DNA of 27,528 nucleotides, taken from positions 1-27,528 of the forward strand of contig CAAGSD010000105.1 of NCBI GenBank assembly GCA_900772845.1. The letters run 5' to 3'. The DNA is from Lachnospiraceae bacterium (GTDB lineage: Bacteria; Bacillota; Clostridia; Lachnospirales; Lachnospiraceae). Positions 20,994 to 27,528 of the stretch are shown here, piece by piece; position 1 is the first letter of the stretch, and each line of letters opens with the position of its first letter. The notes beneath the pieces are model-generated. The model was not told where the DNA came from and made no database searches. It was given only the letters and a program-made list of their open reading frames with translations. The position numbers and the translations under genes are program-made.

Positions 20994-21701
20994 ATGTTAC
21001 AACTGGAACAGGAATTGAAAAGCAATGCTTATCCCGGCAGAGGTATCGTGATCGGACGCTCTGCGAACGGTAAATATGCCGTAACCGCTTATTTTATCAT
21101 GGGAAGAAGCGCCAACAGCCGTAATCGTGTGTTCGTGACAGAGGGAGAGGGAATCCGTACCCAGGCTTTCGATCCTTCCAAGCTGGAAGATCCCAGTCTG
21201 ATCATCTATGCACCGGTACGTGTCCTGGGCAACAAGACCATCGTGACCAACGGTGATCAGACAGATACTATTTACGAGGGAATGGACAAACAGCTGACCT
21301 TTGAGCAGTCCCTGCGCAGCAGAGAATTCGAGCCGGACGGTCCGAATTATACACCGAGAATTTCCGGTATCATGCACATTGAGGACGGTAAGTACAATTA
21401 CGCCATGTCCATTTTGAAGAGTGACAACGGCAACCCCGATTCCTGCCTGCGTTTCACTTATGCTTATGAGAATCCCCTTCCCGGAGAGGGACGTTTCATT
21501 CATACTTACATGCACGACGGCAATCCCCTGCCCAGCTTCCAGGGGGAACCGAAGCTGGTAGAGATCCCCGATGATATGGATGCTTTTACCGACATGCTGT
21601 GGAACAGCTTAAATGAGGACAACAAAGTCTCCCTGTTTGTACGTTTCATTGACATTGAGACCGGTAAATACGAGACTAAGATTATCAACAAGAATGTGTA
21701 A
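20994..21701 (+). CDS. IMP cyclohydrolase, stand-alone (PurO-like family)
   Basis: A 235-residue protein matching the stand-alone IMP cyclohydrolase family used in many Lachnospiraceae in place of the PurH N-terminal domain. It closes FAICAR to IMP, the last step of purine synthesis. Recognised wording: YPGRGIVIGRSANGKYAVTA, YFIMGRSANSRNRVF, DPSLIIYAPVRVLGN, TNGDQTDTIY, PNYTPRISGIMH and VSLFVRFIDIETGKYET. The start at 20994 follows CGGAGGAAAG; the frame reaches to 20964 without a better site. The next gene supplies the preceding enzyme, and both lie under the ZTP riboswitch. The stop codon is part of stem-loop copy 2. Confidence 0.9.
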   Translation: MLQLEQELKSNAYPGRGIVIGRSANGKYAVTAYFIMGRSANSRNRVFVTEGEGIRTQAFDPSKLEDPSLIIYAPVRVLGNKTIVTNGDQTDTIYEGMDKQLTFEQSLRSREFEPDGPNYTPRISGIMHIEDGKYNYAMSILKSDNGNPDSCLRFTYAYENPLPGEGRFIHTYMHDGNPLPSFQGEPKLVEIPDDMDAFTDMLWNSLNEDNKVSLFVRFIDIETGKYETKIINKNV

Positions 21702-21753
21702 CTATTCAGAAAAGCCTCGCAGAGGCGGTTTTGCGAATGAGGTTCTGAAGAGT
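21698..21753 (+). repeat. GTAACTATTCAG stem-loop element, copy 2
   Basis: It starts on the stop codon of the IMP cyclohydrolase gene. Left arm ACTATTCAGA (21701-21710) pairs with TCTGAAGAGT (21744-21753) with one mismatch. The inner hairpin is GCCTC-gca-GAGGC (21714-21726). GTAACTATTCAGA and CGAATGAGGTTCTGA are identical to copy 1, while the middle differs. Confidence 0.75.
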
Positions 21754-21781
21754 GGATATCGTAGAATAGGAGAAAAATAAG

Positions 21782-22960
21782 ATGAACGAGATTCAGTTAA
21801 AATACGGATGTAACCCGAACCAGAAGCCTTCCAGGATCTTCATGGAAGACGGCAGTGATCTGCCTGTTACCGTGTTGAACGGCAAGCCCGGATATATCAA
21901 CTTCCTGGATGCTTTCAACGGCTGGCAGCTGGTAAAAGAGCTGAAGGAAGCAACAGGACTTCCTGCAGCCACTTCCTTCAAACATGTATCCCCTGCCGGT
22001 GCCGCAGTGGGACTTCCTTTAAGTGATACGCTGGCGAAGATCTACTGGGTGGATGATCTGGGAGAGCTGTCTCCCCTGGCATGTGCTTATGCAAGAGCAC
22101 GTGGTGCGGACAGAATGTCCTCCTTCGGTGACTTCATCGCATTATCCGATGTCTGCGACGCAGATACCGCCCGCCTGATCAAGAGAGAGGTATCTGACGG
22201 TGTCATCGCTCCCGGTTATACCGATGAGGCACTGGAGTTGTTAAAGCAGAAGAAAAAAGGCGCCTACAACATCATCCAGATCGATCCTTCCTACCAGCCT
22301 GCTCCCATCGAGCACAAGCAGGTATATGGCATCACCTTTGAGCAGGGTCGTAACGAACTGGATATCAATGGTGACCTGCTGTCCAATATCGTGACCGTGA
22401 ACAAGGAGATCCCGGAGAGTGCCCTGATCGATATGAAGATCGCTCTGATCACTTTAAAATACACCCAGTCCAATTCCGTATGCTATGTCAAGGACGGCCA
22501 GGCTATCGGTATCGGTGCAGGACAGCAGTCCCGTATCCACTGCACCAGACTGGCAGGCAGCAAGGCGGACAACTGGTTCCTGCGTCAGTCTCCCCAGGTA
22601 CTGGGCCTGCAGTTCGTAGACAGCTTAGGCAGAGCCAACCGTGACAATGCCATTGATGTCTACATGGGCGATGAGTACATGGATGTGCTGGCAGACGGCA
22701 CCTGGGAAGGTATCTTCAAGGTAAAGCCCCCTGTGTTTACCAGAGAGGAAAAGAGAGCATGGCTGGATCAAATGCAGGATGTGACTCTGGGAAGCGATGC
22801 GTTCTTCCCCTTCTCCGATAATATCGAGAGAGCTCATAAGAGTGGCGTAAAATACATCGCACAGCCCGGCGGATCCGTGCGTGATGCAGATGTTATTGCA
22901 TGCTGCGACAAATATGATATGGTGATGGCATTTACAGGCATCCGCCTGTTCCACCACTAA
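21782..22960 (+). CDS. purH: Stand-alone AICAR formyltransferase
   Basis: A 392-residue phosphoribosylaminoimidazolecarboxamide formyltransferase, corresponding to the C-terminal half of bifunctional PurH. It transfers the formyl group of 10-formyl-tetrahydrofolate to AICAR (ZMP). The start motif LKYGCNPNQKPSR and the catalytic pair K67-H68 in SFKHVSPAGAA are intact, as are the later VKYIAQPGGSVRDADVI and the end VMAFTGIRLFHH. The cyclohydrolase half is absent and is provided by the preceding gene. AGGAGAAAAATAAG precedes the ATG. Its substrate is the precursor of the riboswitch ligand, giving a feed-forward loop. The symbol purH is used for the formyltransferase domain only. Confidence 0.93.
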   Translation: MNEIQLKYGCNPNQKPSRIFMEDGSDLPVTVLNGKPGYINFLDAFNGWQLVKELKEATGLPAATSFKHVSPAGAAVGLPLSDTLAKIYWVDDLGELSPLACAYARARGADRMSSFGDFIALSDVCDADTARLIKREVSDGVIAPGYTDEALELLKQKKKGAYNIIQIDPSYQPAPIEHKQVYGITFEQGRNELDINGDLLSNIVTVNKEIPESALIDMKIALITLKYTQSNSVCYVKDGQAIGIGAGQQSRIHCTRLAGSKADNWFLRQSPQVLGLQFVDSLGRANRDNAIDVYMGDEYMDVLADGTWEGIFKVKPPVFTREEKRAWLDQMQDVTLGSDAFFPFSDNIERAHKSGVKYIAQPGGSVRDADVIACCDKYDMVMAFTGIRLFHH

Positions 22961-22971
22961 AACAGAGATCT

Positions 22972-23014
22972 ACAGGCAGGGCTGCATTCGAAAGACCTGC
23001 CTGTGTTTCATTTT
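22972..23014 (+). terminator. Terminator after the AICAR formyltransferase gene
   Basis: A perfect 9-bp stem ACAGGCAGG (22972-22980)/CCTGCCTGT (22996-23004) with a weak T-rich tail (GTTTCATTTT). Confidence 0.65.
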
Positions 23015-23127
23015 CTGATAGAATTTATTCAGGTAACGATCCGGGGTTCCGCAGAATAAAATAAAAGGAATGGCCCCGATAAAGCTGCCGGAAGCATTAC
23101 AACGAGGAAGACGAGGAAAACATAGTT

Positions 23128-24678
23128 ATGGACAGACGCGGGGACGCAAAAAGCAGAGAAATGATGCTGGATGAATTATTGGGATATGACCATGTGACGA
23201 TCCAGTGCCACGACAATCCGGATGCGGATGCCATAGCCTCCGGCTATGGACTGTACTGTTTTTTCCGGGATCAGGGAAAAGATGTGAGACTGCTGTATGC
23301 CGGAAAAAACAGAGTGAGAAAGGCGAACCTGACGCTGATGGTGGAGAAGCTTGGAATTCCGCTGAAATATCTGGCGCATCCCGGGGAGGAGCCGGTGGAC
23401 GGACTTCTGATCACAGTGGACTGTCAGTACGGTGCCGGTAATGTGACGCAGATTCCGGCGAAGGAGATTGCAGTGATCGATCATCATCCACTGGAAGTGA
23501 TCTGTACAGAGAAAATACGCTTACAGCCTAATCTGGGAAGCTGTGCTACCCTGGTGTGGACAATGCTACAGGAGATGCAGTATCCTGTGGAGAAAAATAA
23601 AGATCTGGGAACCGCTTTGTATTACGGACTATTCATGGACACCAATCAGTTCTCCGAGCTGTCCAATCCGGTGGATATGGATATGCGCGAGAGCCTGAAC
23701 TTTGACAGGAATCAGATATCCCTGTTCCGTAATTCCAATATTTCCCTGAAAGAGCTGGAGATTGCCGGTGTGGCGATGCTGCGTTGTAATTACAATGATG
23801 ATTACCAGTTTGCCGTGATCCATTCCCAGCCCTGTGATCCTAATGTCTTAGGCCTGATCAGTGATTTCCTCCTGCAGGTGGCGGGAGTCAATACCTGTGT
23901 TGTGTACAATGAGGACAGCGGTGGATACAAATATTCCGTCAGAAGCTGTATCCGGGAAGTCAATGCCAGTGAATTGTCGGATTATCTTTCCGAGGGCATC
24001 GGTTCCGGCGGCGGACATTATGAGAAGGCCGGCGGCTATATCAGCATGAAGCTGTATGAGAAAAAATATCCGACCCTGCATTCCGAGGCCTATTTCAATA
24101 ACCGTATGACACAGTACTTCGATACTTTCCGGATCTTCTATGCCAAAGACCGGGAATTTCCGGTAAGCGAGGGTGTGCGGTATCAGAGAAAGAAAGAACT
24201 CCTTGCCTGTGTGAGAGCCTCTGATCTGGCGGAACTGGGCAGCGTGGTGTCTGTCCGTACCCAGAAGGGCACCATGGATATTGATACCAGGCAGAATATC
24301 TGCTATACACTGGAGCAGAACGGCGAAATGCACCGGATCGGTGGAGAACGGTTCCACCGGATCCTTGATCTGTCCGAGACCCGGATGCCGGAGAATTATT
24401 GCCGGAATATCGCTTATATTCCCAGAGTCAAGGGCGGAAACGATGGCAGTAATCACCTGATCACGGAATATGTCCATATGTGCATGCCGAAGGATACGTT
24501 CTGTATTTATGCGAAAAAGCTGGAACAGGGGGTAAAAGTATTCCCGGTGTGGGATGAAGATGGTTACATGACCGGAAGGGCCGGAGACTATCTGGCAGCC
24601 AGTGAGGATGATCTGCATAACATTTTTATAGAGACAGAGCAGAATTTGCTGAATTATTTTGAAGAGAAGGGTTTATAA
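23128..24678 (+). CDS. DHH/DHHA1-family phosphoesterase with C-terminal extension
   Basis: A 516-residue protein of the DHH superfamily, which includes nanoRNases, c-di-AMP/pApA phosphodiesterases and exopolyphosphatases. DHH motifs: H28/D32/D34 in CHDNPDADAIASG, D in ITVDCQYG, D118-H119-H120 in VIDHHPLE, and D in YGLFMDTNQFSEL. The DHHA1 motif GSGGGHYEKAGGY starts at 292. All metal ligands appear present. The last ~180 residues (about 335-516) are not part of the usual DHH-DHHA1 length and end with VWDEDGYMTGRAGDYLAA...; I do not recognise their function. GAGGAA precedes the ATG by about nine bases. The substrate cannot be assigned; there is no GGDEF or membrane part as in GdpP. Confidence 0.88.
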   Translation: MDRRGDAKSREMMLDELLGYDHVTIQCHDNPDADAIASGYGLYCFFRDQGKDVRLLYAGKNRVRKANLTLMVEKLGIPLKYLAHPGEEPVDGLLITVDCQYGAGNVTQIPAKEIAVIDHHPLEVICTEKIRLQPNLGSCATLVWTMLQEMQYPVEKNKDLGTALYYGLFMDTNQFSELSNPVDMDMRESLNFDRNQISLFRNSNISLKELEIAGVAMLRCNYNDDYQFAVIHSQPCDPNVLGLISDFLLQVAGVNTCVVYNEDSGGYKYSVRSCIREVNASELSDYLSEGIGSGGGHYEKAGGYISMKLYEKKYPTLHSEAYFNNRMTQYFDTFRIFYAKDREFPVSEGVRYQRKKELLACVRASDLAELGSVVSVRTQKGTMDIDTRQNICYTLEQNGEMHRIGGERFHRILDLSETRMPENYCRNIAYIPRVKGGNDGSNHLITEYVHMCMPKDTFCIYAKKLEQGVKVFPVWDEDGYMTGRAGDYLAASEDDLHNIFIETEQNLLNYFEEKGL

Positions 24679-24748
24679 AAGTTTGCCTGTGTGGTAAGAT
24701 AAAGGATACGAAAATAGTATTAAGTAAACGAAAGGCAAGGATATTACC

Positions 24749-26443
24749 ATGAGCGAGATCGAAAAGGAAATCGTAGATTCCGCAGAAGTAAAGGAATCGA
24801 AGAATTTTATAGAGCAGATCATTGAGAAAGATCTGGCGGAGGGCGTATACGACACCGTACACACCCGTTTCCCTCCGGAACCCAACGGATATCTTCATAT
24901 CGGACATGCCAAGAGTATTCTGTTAAATTACGGCCTGTCCCAGAAATACAACGGCAAATTCAATCTGCGTTTTGACGACACGAATCCCACCAAGGAGAAG
25001 GCAGAGTTCGTAGAGTCCATCAAGGCAGATGTAAAGTGGCTGGGAGCAGACTGGGAGGACAGACTCTTTTTCGCATCCAACTATTTCGACCAGATGTATG
25101 AAGCAGCCGTAAAGCTGATCAAAAAAGGCAAGGCTTATGTCTCTGACTTAAGTGCAGAGCAGATCCGTGAATACAGAGGAAGTCTCACTGAGCCCGGTAA
25201 GGAAGATCCCGGCAGCACCAGAAGCGTAGAAGAGAATCTGGCACTGTTCGAGGATATGAAGGCCGGAAAGTACGAGGACGGCTCCAAGGTACTGCGTGCC
25301 CGCATCGATATGGCATCACCGAATATCAATATGCGTGATCCCGTTATCTACCGTGTGGCACATATGTCTCACCAGAATACCGGAGACAAGTGGTGCATCT
25401 ATCCGATGTATGATTTTGCCCATCCCATCGAGGATGCCATTGAGGGCGTGACCCACTCTATCTGTACTTTGGAGTTCGAGGATCACAGACCCTTATATGA
25501 CTGGGTGGTAAGAGAACTGGAATACCCTCATCCTCCCAAGCAGATCGAGTTTGCAAAGCTGTACCTGACCAATGTGGTGACCGGTAAGCGTTATATCAAG
25601 AAGCTGGTAGAGCAGGGCATTGTAGATGGCTGGGATGATCCCAGACTGGTATCCATCGCAGCACTGCGCAGAAGAGGATTCACACCGGAGTCCATCAAGA
25701 AGTTCGTAGAGCTGTGCGGTATCTCCAAAGCACAGTCTTCCGCAGATTATGCAATGCTGGAGTATTGTATCCGTGAAGATCTGAAGGCAAAGGCTCCCCG
25801 CATGATGGCGATCCTGGATCCCGTGAAGCTGGTAATTGACAACTATCCCGAAGGACAGACAGAGATGCTGCCCGTAGCCAATAATCCGGAGAATGAGGAG
25901 CTGGGAAGCCGTGAGGTTCCTTTCGGTAAGGAGTTATATATCGAGAGAGACGACTTCATGGAAGAGCCTCCCAAGAAATATTTCCGTATGTTCCCCGGCA
26001 ACGAAGTGCGCCTGATGAACGCTTATTTCGTAAAGTGTACCGGCTGTGTCAAGGACGAGAACGGCAAGGTCGTGGAAGTGCATTGCACTTACGATCCTGA
26101 GAGCCGCGGCGGTAACAGCCCGGACGGCCGTAAGGTAAAGGGAACGATCCATTGGGTAAGTGCAGAGCAGTCTGTAAAGGCACAGGTGCGTCTGTATGAG
26201 AATATCATTGATGAGGAGAAGGGTGTTTATAACGAGGACGGAAGTCTGAACCTGAACCCCAATTCTCTGACCACACTGACAGAGTGCCGTCTGGAGCCCG
26301 GTTTTGCCAAGGCACAGGCATACGACCGTTTCCAGTTCGTAAGACAGGGATTTTTCTGCGTGGACTACAAGGACACCAAGCCCGGAGAACTGGTATTTAA
26401 CCGTATCGTATCGCTGAAGAGTTCTTATGTACTGCCCAGATAA
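24749..26443 (+). CDS. glnS: Glutaminyl-tRNA synthetase
   Basis: A 564-residue class I aminoacyl-tRNA synthetase that charges tRNA-Gln directly. The signature FPPEPNGYLHIGHAKSI (HIGH at 50-53) and the GlnRS-type domain features NLRFDDTNP, SHQNTGDKWCIYPMYDFAHP, CTLEFEDHRPLYDW and GWDDPRLVSIAALRRRG are clear, and the C-terminal anticodon-binding beta-barrels are complete. The KMSKS-like loop reads VVTGKRYIKKLV (K280-R281), replacing the common MSKR. Many Firmicutes lack GlnRS and use GatCAB, so the gene reflects a lineage with GlnRS. AAGGCAAGG lies before the ATG. Confidence 0.96.
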   Translation: MSEIEKEIVDSAEVKESKNFIEQIIEKDLAEGVYDTVHTRFPPEPNGYLHIGHAKSILLNYGLSQKYNGKFNLRFDDTNPTKEKAEFVESIKADVKWLGADWEDRLFFASNYFDQMYEAAVKLIKKGKAYVSDLSAEQIREYRGSLTEPGKEDPGSTRSVEENLALFEDMKAGKYEDGSKVLRARIDMASPNINMRDPVIYRVAHMSHQNTGDKWCIYPMYDFAHPIEDAIEGVTHSICTLEFEDHRPLYDWVVRELEYPHPPKQIEFAKLYLTNVVTGKRYIKKLVEQGIVDGWDDPRLVSIAALRRRGFTPESIKKFVELCGISKAQSSADYAMLEYCIREDLKAKAPRMMAILDPVKLVIDNYPEGQTEMLPVANNPENEELGSREVPFGKELYIERDDFMEEPPKKYFRMFPGNEVRLMNAYFVKCTGCVKDENGKVVEVHCTYDPESRGGNSPDGRKVKGTIHWVSAEQSVKAQVRLYENIIDEEKGVYNEDGSLNLNPNSLTTLTECRLEPGFAKAQAYDRFQFVRQGFFCVDYKDTKPGELVFNRIVSLKSSYVLPR

Positions 26444-26535
26444 GGCGTGTGACATAACCGATAAGGGGAATCGTAAGATTGTAATTCGTATTGCCACTGG
26501 GAATGGACAGTACAGAAGAAAAGGAGAGACAGTTT

Positions 26536-27381
26536 ATGTCAGACAAATTATTCGGACTGGCCGGTCTGGGTCTGGATGACCTGGAGAACATGGATATCTA
26601 CGGACAGGATAAAAAGGAAGAAAAGGCAGCAGTCGAGGCTCCTAAAATAGAAGAAAAGGATCTGATCTTTGACAAGACATTCACCTGTCCTGTCTGTGGA
26701 GAGGATTTCCCTGCGAAGATCATGAAGACCGGAAAAGCAAGACTGTTGGGAACGGATCAGGATCTCCGTGCAAAATACGAAGGCATTGATGCAGTAAAAT
26801 ATGATGTGATCCTGTGTCCCCATTGCGGATATGCGGCACTGAACAGATATTTCAACAGCATTACCAAAGTGTATGCCAAGCTGATCAAAGAAAACATCAG
26901 CAGTAAAGTACAGCTGCATACCTACGATGACGATATCTATACCTATGAAGAGGCAATTGAGCGTTATAAGCTGTGCCTGGCCAATGCCGTGGTAAAGCGT
27001 GCCCATGCCAGTGAAAAGGCTTATATCTGCTTAAAGAGCGGATGGCTCATGAGAGGGTATCAGGAGTATCTGGAAGAATCCGGAGACACGGATATGGCGA
27101 AGCTCCGTGAAGTAAAGACCATGGAGGAGGCATATCTGAAGAACGCTTACACTGGTTTTACGGAAGCACTGCAGACCGAAGGCTTCCCCATGTGCGGCAT
27201 GGACGAGATCACGGTAGATTTTCTCATTGCGGTATTGGCTGCCAGATTCCAGAAATATGATGTGGCCAGCCGTATGGTAGCCACGATCCTGACTTCTCCC
27301 TCTGCCAATGCCCGTACCAAGGACAAGGCAAGAGAGTTGAAAGACCAGATTCTGGAGGAGTTAAAGAACCAGAAAAAGTAG
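26536..27381 (+). CDS. DUF2225-family zinc protein
   Basis: A 281-residue cytosolic protein with two CxxC pairs, C51-PV-C54 and C94-PH-C97 (FTCPVCGEDF and ILCPHCGYAA), forming a likely zinc site. A helical, TPR-like region follows (about 130-275), with wording such as YTYEEAIERYKLCLANAVVK and ARFQKYDVASRMVATILTS. This is the DUF2225 pattern, whose biochemical function is not established. AAAGGAG lies just before the ATG at 26536; an in-frame ATG at 26491 is rejected for lack of a site and because the family begins near SDKLFGLAGLGL. The MocR-type gene follows after 9 bases, suggesting co-transcription. Confidence 0.85.
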   Translation: MSDKLFGLAGLGLDDLENMDIYGQDKKEEKAAVEAPKIEEKDLIFDKTFTCPVCGEDFPAKIMKTGKARLLGTDQDLRAKYEGIDAVKYDVILCPHCGYAALNRYFNSITKVYAKLIKENISSKVQLHTYDDDIYTYEEAIERYKLCLANAVVKRAHASEKAYICLKSGWLMRGYQEYLEESGDTDMAKLREVKTMEEAYLKNAYTGFTEALQTEGFPMCGMDEITVDFLIAVLAARFQKYDVASRMVATILTSPSANARTKDKARELKDQILEELKNQKK

Positions 27382-27390
27382 GATGATAAC

Positions 27391-27528
27391 ATGTATGATA
27401 TGACGATCCGGCTGCGTACAGACAGTGATAAATGTCTGTACCAGCAGATATATGAGCATATACGACAGGAAATCAGGGAAGGGAAGCTTCTGGCAGGAGA
27501 GAGGCTTCCCTCCACGCGTTCTCTGGCA
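27391..27528 (+). CDS. MocR-type GntR-family regulator, N-terminus (3' truncated by window)
   Basis: The first 46 residues of a GntR-type winged helix: MYDMTIRLRTDSDKCLYQQI, then YEHIRQEIREGKLLAGERLP and STRSLA. The GntR signature (LYxQIYExIRxxIxxGxLxxGxRLPSTRxLA) is typical of MocR/PdxR proteins, which fuse the DNA-binding domain to an aminotransferase-like, PLP-binding domain. The rest lies beyond the window, so the fusion is inferred from the LPSTRSLA wording, not seen. AGGAT precedes the ATG, overlapping the stop of the previous gene. Confidence 0.75.
   Translation, partial: MYDMTIRLRTDSDKCLYQQIYEHIRQEIREGKLLAGERLPSTRSLA

Noticed and set aside
23048..23088. GGGG/CCCC hairpin before the DHH gene
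   Set aside because: The stem is short and interrupted with a long AT-rich loop; not convincing as a riboswitch or terminator.

Overview
The window looks like a chromosomal segment of an anaerobic, endospore-forming member of the Clostridia, most likely family Lachnospiraceae. The grounds are a spoIIAA-spoIIAB-sigF sporulation operon, spoVAA/spoVAB, a stand-alone IMP cyclohydrolase paired with a stand-alone AICAR formyltransferase, a GlnRS, and Rpn-type nuclease remnants with Lachnospiraceae-like wording. I cannot name a genus or species from the sequence alone.

Layout. 1-2.3 kb: the 3' end of folC, a 49-residue ORF overlapping it, and a zinc-ribbon/TPR membrane protein, ending in a terminator. 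2.3-5.5 kb: spoIIAA, spoIIAB and sigF (the anti-anti-sigma, anti-sigma and forespore sigma F switch), then a membrane-anchored GH25 lysozyme. 5.5-7.4 kb: a hotdog acyl-CoA thioesterase on the minus strand, diverging from spoVAB-spoVAA, which appear in reversed order relative to Bacillus and sit behind a plausible sigma-G promoter. 7.4-8.9 kb: two unrecognised single-pass or membrane proteins. 9.0-10.7 kb: guaB (IMP dehydrogenase) with a strong promoter and terminator. 10.7-17.6 kb: an accessory region holding a small Rpn-tail-like ORF, a possible IS-end remnant with direct repeats, a 1781-residue cell-wall-anchored surface protein, and a decayed Rpn-family nuclease/transposase pseudogene. 17.9-20.5 kb: a PocR-like/GAF/PAS/GGDEF/EAL cyclic-di-GMP enzyme. 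20.5-23.0 kb: a composite palindromic element, a ZTP (pfl) riboswitch with its own terminator, then IMP cyclohydrolase and AICAR formyltransferase. 23.1-27.5 kb: a DHH phosphoesterase, glutaminyl-tRNA synthetase, a DUF2225 zinc protein and the start of a MocR/GntR regulator.

How it fits together. The clearest regulatory story is purine synthesis. A transcription-terminating ZTP riboswitch (20779-20893) precedes the two enzymes that convert ZMP/AICAR to IMP, the pool that this riboswitch class reports, and guaB in the same window takes IMP onward to XMP. The sporulation genes form a second theme.

The most unusual non-coding signal is a set of three stem-loop elements within 1.2 kb (20545-20715, 20894-20965, 21698-21753). 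They share GTAACnnTTCAG-type outer arms but have different interiors, and two of the three begin on a stop codon. They look like a repeat family. I found no clear new defence or mobile system.
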